From the NCBI RefSeq assembly GCF_025869345.1, contig NZ_JAOZVW010000077.1, positions 1 to 43,275 on the forward strand: a DNA stretch of 43,275 bases, read 5' to 3'. This document shows, piece by piece, positions 39,665-43,275 of the stretch. The notes under the pieces are model-generated. The model did no database searches, had not been told where the DNA came from, and worked only from the letters and a program-made list of their open reading frames with translations. The position numbers and the translations under genes were made by a program. Numbering within the stretch: the first letter of the stretch is position 1; each line of letters starts with the position of its first letter. Origin of the DNA: Sphingopyxis sp. Lineage in GTDB: Bacteria > Pseudomonadota > Alphaproteobacteria > Sphingomonadales > Sphingomonadaceae.

Positions 39665-40885
39665 ATGAGTGGATCGATGACTGCTGCCTTCGTGCTTGGC
39701 ATCAATATGGCCGTTGCGGGCATCTTTGCCGTGGCTTTCGCCGTTGTCGCGGCAACGAACCGGAGCGCGCGCGGCGCGCGGTGGCTGGCGCTCGGCTGCG
39801 GCATGGGAATCGTCAATGCCGGGCTGGAGTTTCTGCTCCGGCAACAGGCCGATCCGGTGCCGGTCGGCATCTGCATCTTCCTCGTCTTTCTGTCGGCGCT
39901 CAGCTTCGCGCTGATCGGGGTCGCGCGCCACTATCGCGTTCGGCCGCCGTGGACCGCGATGACGGCGATCTGGATCGTCACGATCCTGCTGGTGCCGGTC
40001 ATTTTCAGCATGACCTATGGTTCGCTGTTGTGGCGGGCGCTCTATCAGCTTCCCTATTTCGCCATGCAGGCGCTGTTCGGTATCATGATCTGGCGCTCGG
40101 GCTGCCGGCAGCCGCTCGACCTTCTGCTGGTCGCGCTGCAGGCGGTCGCGGCGGTGATTTATCTGCTCAAGCCGCTGTTCGCCATGCTGGTGGGGACAGC
40201 GCGCACCCCGCAGGATTATATGGCGACGACCTATGCTGCGATCTCGCAAAGCGGCAGCGTGGTGGTGCTGATCGCGACCGGACTCGTCATGCTGTTGGTG
40301 ATGATGCGCGACACGACGGCCGAGATGATCGCCCGTTCCGAAACCGATCCGCTGTCGGGCGTTCTGAACCGGCGTGGCTTCGAACGTCATACCGAAGCCG
40401 CGCTCACGCGGGCCGGCGAGAGTGGGGGCAATGGCGGGGACGATGATCGGGGCAAGGCGGTGCTGATCGCCGCCGACCTCGATCATTTCAAGCAGATCAA
40501 CGACAGTTTCGGCCATGCGGCGGGCGACGGCGTGATCGCGCATTTCGCCGCGATGCTGGCCGAGGCCGCGCCGCCCGGCGCCATCGTCGGCCGCGTCGGG
40601 GGAGAAGAGTTCGCCGTCCTGCTGCCCGGCGCCTTATTGTCCGACGGCCGGCTCTATGCCGAGGCGGTGCGCGCGGCCTTCGCCGCGGCGGAACTGCCGG
40701 TGCTCGGCGTCGATCGCCGGTTCAGCGCTTCCTTCGGCGTCGCGCAATTGCTGCCGGCGGAGGCCTTGCCCGGCCTGTTCCACCGCGCCGACACCGCGCT
40801 CTACCGCGCGAAGGCGGGCGGGCGGAACCGCGTCCGCGTCGCGCTCGGCGACCTGCCGCCGACGCCGGTGCGCGGCGCCGCCTGA
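39665..40885 (+). CDS. Membrane-anchored diguanylate cyclase (GGDEF)
   Basis: This ~406-residue protein has about six to seven transmembrane helices (residues 5-220) followed by a GGDEF domain with SETDPLSGVLNRRGFERH, AADLDHFKQINDSFGHAAGD and an intact active-site GGEEF. The RxxD inhibitory site normally five residues before GGEEF is absent (region PPGAIVGR), so product inhibition is not expected. ATG 39665 has GGAG 5 nt upstream; ATG 39662 is an alternative. It makes cyclic di-GMP, probably in response to a membrane or periplasmic cue. It starts 19 bp after the MITE-like element, which could carry or disturb its promoter. Confidence 0.9.
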   Translation: MSGSMTAAFVLGINMAVAGIFAVAFAVVAATNRSARGARWLALGCGMGIVNAGLEFLLRQQADPVPVGICIFLVFLSALSFALIGVARHYRVRPPWTAMTAIWIVTILLVPVIFSMTYGSLLWRALYQLPYFAMQALFGIMIWRSGCRQPLDLLLVALQAVAAVIYLLKPLFAMLVGTARTPQDYMATTYAAISQSGSVVVLIATGLVMLLVMMRDTTAEMIARSETDPLSGVLNRRGFERHTEAALTRAGESGGNGGDDDRGKAVLIAADLDHFKQINDSFGHAAGDGVIAHFAAMLAEAAPPGAIVGRVGGEEFAVLLPGALLSDGRLYAEAVRAAFAAAELPVLGVDRRFSASFGVAQLLPAEALPGLFHRADTALYRAKAGGRNRVRVALGDLPPTPVRGAA

Positions 40886-40903
40886 CTGGGGTTTTCCCCC
40901 GCC

Positions 40904-41317
40904 TTATCCGATCGCCGCGAGCATGGTTTCCAGCATTGGGCGCATTCGCCGGATTTCGTCCCGATGCGCCGCCGACAGCGCCGCCAGCGCGTCGCGCGCC
41001 TTGCCGGTCAGCCGCAGCCGCGCGCGGCGCCGGTCGTCGGTCGCGGCGATCCGTTCGATCCAGCCCTGATCGGCCAAGCGGCCCACCAGCCCCGTCGCGC
41101 TGTGCGGTTTGAGCATCAGCCGCCGCGCGACGTCACCGATCGTCGGCAGATCCGGCCCGGCGCCGCGAATCGCGAGCAGCGCCTGATGCTGCTGCGGGGT
41201 CAGTCCCTGTTCGATCGCGCGCGCCTCGCTGAAGGCATGGAATTGCCGCAGCGCGTGGCGGAACTCGGCAAGCGCGGCATAATCGGGATCGGTCAGCGGG
41301 GCGGTCGGGTCGACCAT
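40904..41317 (-). CDS. MarR-family transcriptional regulator
   Basis: This 137-residue winged-helix protein contains TPQQHQALLAI, TIGDVARRLMLKPHSATGLV and the wing DDRRRARLRLTGKAR. It is divergent from a CLC chloride transporter gene, and a perfect palindrome lies 18 bp upstream of its start. It probably represses itself and perhaps the transporter. Confidence 0.9.
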   Translation of the reverse strand: MVDPTAPLTDPDYAALAEFRHALRQFHAFSEARAIEQGLTPQQHQALLAIRGAGPDLPTIGDVARRLMLKPHSATGLVGRLADQGWIERIAATDDRRRARLRLTGKARDALAALSAAHRDEIRRMRPMLETMLAAIG

Positions 41318-41334
41318 TGGCGAAGCTCCATTGA

Positions 41335-41357
41335 ATTATATCGTATTGCGATATAAT
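41335..41357. promoter_or_regulatory. Perfect palindromic operator for MarR regulator
   Basis: ATTATATCG-TATTG-CGATATAAT is a perfect 9+5+9 inverted repeat in the divergent gap. Its size and AT-rich half-sites fit a MarR dimer site. It probably overlaps the -10 region of the marR promoter. Confidence 0.7.
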
Positions 41358-41457
41358 GGCGCCGGCATTCATAGGATATGGTGATTTTGGACTGATATCT
41401 CGGTCCATTCGTGTCGAGCGAAGTCACCATGCTCCCGCAACCAGCTTTGGAATCGAC

Positions 41458-43200
41458 ATGCCCGCACCCCCCTCCGCCGCCTATAAACTCGCGGATCACA
41501 GCGCCGACCGGCGGATGCTGCTGCTCGCGGGGCTGGCGCTCGCGATCGGGGCGGGCGCTGCGGGCGGTGCCTGGGTGCTGCTCAAATCGATCGCGCTCGC
41601 AACCAACCTTTTCTGGTTCGGCCGCTTCTCCTTCGCCGCAACCGCGATCACCGACGCGTCGGTCGGCCTGTTCATCGTCGTCATTCCGGTGATCGGGGCG
41701 CTGATGATCGGGGTGATGGCGCGCTTTGGCTCGGACAAGATCCGCGGCCACGGCATTCCCGAAGCGATCGAGGCGATCCTTTATGGCCAGAGCCGCCTGT
41801 CGCCGAAGGTCGCGGTGCTGAAACCGATCTCGGCGGCGATCTCGATCGGCAGCGGCGGGCCGTTCGGCGCGGAGGGGCCGATCATCATGACCGGCGGTGC
41901 GATCGGCTCGCTGTTCGCGCAGCGCTTCCGCCTCAGCGCCGCCGAGCGCAAGACGCTGCTGGTGGCGGGCGCCGGGGCGGGGATGACCGCGATCTTCGGC
42001 ACCCCGCTCGCGGCGATCCTGCTGGCGCTGGAGGTGTTGCTGTTCGAATGGAAGCCGCGCAGCTTCGTCCCCGTCGTCGTCGCTGTGCTCGTCGCGATGG
42101 GCGTCCGCCCGCTGCTGATCGGCAGCGAGCCGATGTTCCCGCTCGCCGCATCGCTGCCGCCCGCCGGATCGGCGCTGCCGGTCGCGGCGATCCTCGGCAT
42201 CGCCGTCGGGCTGGAGGCGGCGCTGCTGTCGGTGCTGCTTTACCGGATCGAGGACGGCTTTCATCGCCTGCCGGTCCACTGGATGTGGTGGCCCGCGATC
42301 GGCGCGGTGGTGGTCGGGCTGGGCGGGCTGATCGACGCGCATGTCCTCGGCGCCGGCTATGGCAGTATCCAGGCGCTGCTCGACGGAACGCTCGCGATGC
42401 GCGTCGTCGTCGCGCTGCTGGTGGTCAAGGCGGTGGTGTGGCTCTTCGCACTGGGATCGGGGACGTCGGGCGGCATCCTCGCGCCGCTGCTGATCCTCGG
42501 CGGTGCGGCGGGGGCGCTCGCGGGGCATATGTGGCTCGGCAATCCGGGCGTCTGGGCGCTGGTCGGCATGGCCGGAATCCTGAGCGGCGCGATGCGCGCG
42601 CCGCTGACCGGCGCGCTGTTCGCGGTCGAGGTGACGGGCATGTACGGCGCGCTGCCGCTGACCATCGCGGCCGCGTGCGGCGCCTATGCGGTCAGCGTGC
42701 TCCTGATGCAGCGCTCGATCCTCACCGAGAAGATCGCGCGGCGCGGGCGGCATATCCGGCAGGAATATGTCGTCGACCCGATGGATCTGGTGCAGGCGCG
42801 CGACTTGATGACGCCGCAGCCCGCGACGCTGCCCGGAACGATGGCGGCGGGCGACGTCCTCGACTTCTTCGCCGAAAGCGCCGAACATCGCAGCTATCCG
42901 GTGGTCGATGACCAGGGACGGCTGCTTGGCCTGGTGTCGCGCAGCGACGTGCTCGAATGGCGCGTGGCCGACATGCCGTCCGACCGCACCCTCGCCGACC
43001 TCGTCTCCGACGCCGCGCAGCCGGTCGCCCACGCCGACGCGCCGATCGGGCAGATCGCCGACATGATCGTCGAAACCGGGGTGGGGCGCATTCCGATCGT
43101 CGATCCGGCGACGCGCAAGGTGCTGGGCATATTGTCGCGCCACGATTTGCTCAAGGCGCGCCGCGACCATCGGAGGGCGGAGACGGCGCGGTCGCGATAG
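41458..43200 (+). CDS. CLC-family chloride channel/transporter with two CBS domains
   Basis: This 580-residue membrane protein has CLC selectivity motifs in order: GSGGPFGAEGP (gating Glu present, though GREGP reads GAEGP), GMTAIFGTPLAA, and GSGTSGGILAPLLILGG. Two C-terminal CBS domains follow (ARDLMTPQ... and VSDAAQPV...GVGRIPIVD), which usually bind adenine nucleotides. ATG 41458 begins MPAPPSAAYKLAD; the reading from 41356 starts inside the operator. It moves chloride, perhaps with proton exchange; channel versus antiporter cannot be settled here. Confidence 0.9.
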   Translation: MPAPPSAAYKLADHSADRRMLLLAGLALAIGAGAAGGAWVLLKSIALATNLFWFGRFSFAATAITDASVGLFIVVIPVIGALMIGVMARFGSDKIRGHGIPEAIEAILYGQSRLSPKVAVLKPISAAISIGSGGPFGAEGPIIMTGGAIGSLFAQRFRLSAAERKTLLVAGAGAGMTAIFGTPLAAILLALEVLLFEWKPRSFVPVVVAVLVAMGVRPLLIGSEPMFPLAASLPPAGSALPVAAILGIAVGLEAALLSVLLYRIEDGFHRLPVHWMWWPAIGAVVVGLGGLIDAHVLGAGYGSIQALLDGTLAMRVVVALLVVKAVVWLFALGSGTSGGILAPLLILGGAAGALAGHMWLGNPGVWALVGMAGILSGAMRAPLTGALFAVEVTGMYGALPLTIAAACGAYAVSVLLMQRSILTEKIARRGRHIRQEYVVDPMDLVQARDLMTPQPATLPGTMAAGDVLDFFAESAEHRSYPVVDDQGRLLGLVSRSDVLEWRVADMPSDRTLADLVSDAAQPVAHADAPIGQIADMIVETGVGRIPIVDPATRKVLGILSRHDLLKARRDHRRAETARSR

Positions 43201-43220
43201 GGTGATCGATTTTGTTTCTT

Positions 43221-43275
43221 CGTCACCCCGGACTTGATCCGGGGTCCCGCTCAGCGACGGTGACAAGCGGGACCC
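43221..43275. repeat. CGTCACCCCGG-family palindrome, truncated at window end
   Basis: The first 30 or so bases match the left arm of the repeat at 3482 and the start of the complementary arm (AGCGGGACCC) is visible. It lies 20 bp after the CLC stop. Confidence 0.8.

Noticed and set aside
41293..43266. 657-residue open frame on the - strand opposite the CLC gene
   Set aside because: Low-complexity Arg/Asp/Gln/His-rich shadow of the CLC gene, also running through the MarR operator and a repeat.

Overview
The window looks like chromosomal DNA from a sphingomonad (Sphingopyxis/Sphingomonas-like alphaproteobacterium). The evidence is high GC, two TonB receptors with the sphingomonad plug signature (D/E-I-V-V-T-A-Q-K-R), Spinster/ACS-type MFS carriers, ATGA/TTGA-coupled genes and many intergenic palindromes of a few recurring families. 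There are no rRNA, tRNA or CRISPR features and no prophage. The only mobile-looking item is a 266 bp MITE-like element at 39381-39646.

Region 1 (about 90-20390) is the most interesting part: a probable sulfoquinovose (SQ) / sulfoquinovosyl-glycerol utilisation locus. It holds a GH31 sulfoquinovosidase with the full K-E-R-W-Y substrate-binding set, an SsuD-like flavin-dependent monooxygenase with the four SsuD active-site residues at identical numbering, and an aldo-keto reductase translationally coupled to the monooxygenase. An ssuE-like FMN reductase lies next to an Fe(II)/2-oxoglutarate oxygenase. There is also a TonB receptor upstream of the sulfoquinovosidase, an ACS-family organic-anion MFS carrier, and a glycerol arm (FGGY kinase, glpD, and an FAD oxidase resembling alkylglycerone-phosphate synthase). 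Proposed flow: SQ-glycerol enters through the TonB receptor and an MFS carrier, the sulfoquinovosidase releases SQ and glycerol, monooxygenase plus FMN reductase remove sulfite to give 6-oxo-glucose, the aldo-keto reductase gives glucose, and glycerol goes through the kinase and GlpD to DHAP. This resembles the Agrobacterium sulfo-SMO pathway, but with TonB/MFS uptake instead of ABC transport. A TGAC-N6-GTCA operator-like motif precedes four of the transcription units. An iron alcohol dehydrogenase, a Spinster MFS and a TIM-barrel isomerase in the locus have no assigned step.

Region 2 (20394-33111) is a probable D-amino-acid / peptidoglycan-peptide salvage locus: a D-aminoacylase-like protein, an XRE-cupin regulator, two serine-type (class C beta-lactamase fold) hydrolases, DgcA (N-acetyl-D-glutamate racemase type), a TonB receptor, DgcN (D-glutamate N-acetyltransferase type), a YkvI-like permease and an M19 dipeptidase lipoprotein. 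The two rightward promoters share a near-identical TTGACAATTTTCT core with an AATCAGGA/GATTAGGA element, probably the target of the XRE-cupin regulator.

Region 3 (33148-39217) is amino-acid catabolism: a leucine-dehydrogenase-type enzyme coupled to a small ACT-domain protein, a divergent Lrp regulator, and an arginine succinyltransferase operon (M20 hydrolase, astA, astB) followed by a spermidine-synthase-like gene. Region 4 (39381-43275) holds the MITE-like element, a membrane diguanylate cyclase, a MarR regulator with a perfect palindromic operator, and a CLC chloride channel/transporter with two CBS domains.

Functional names rest on motifs and remembered family knowledge; no database search was run.
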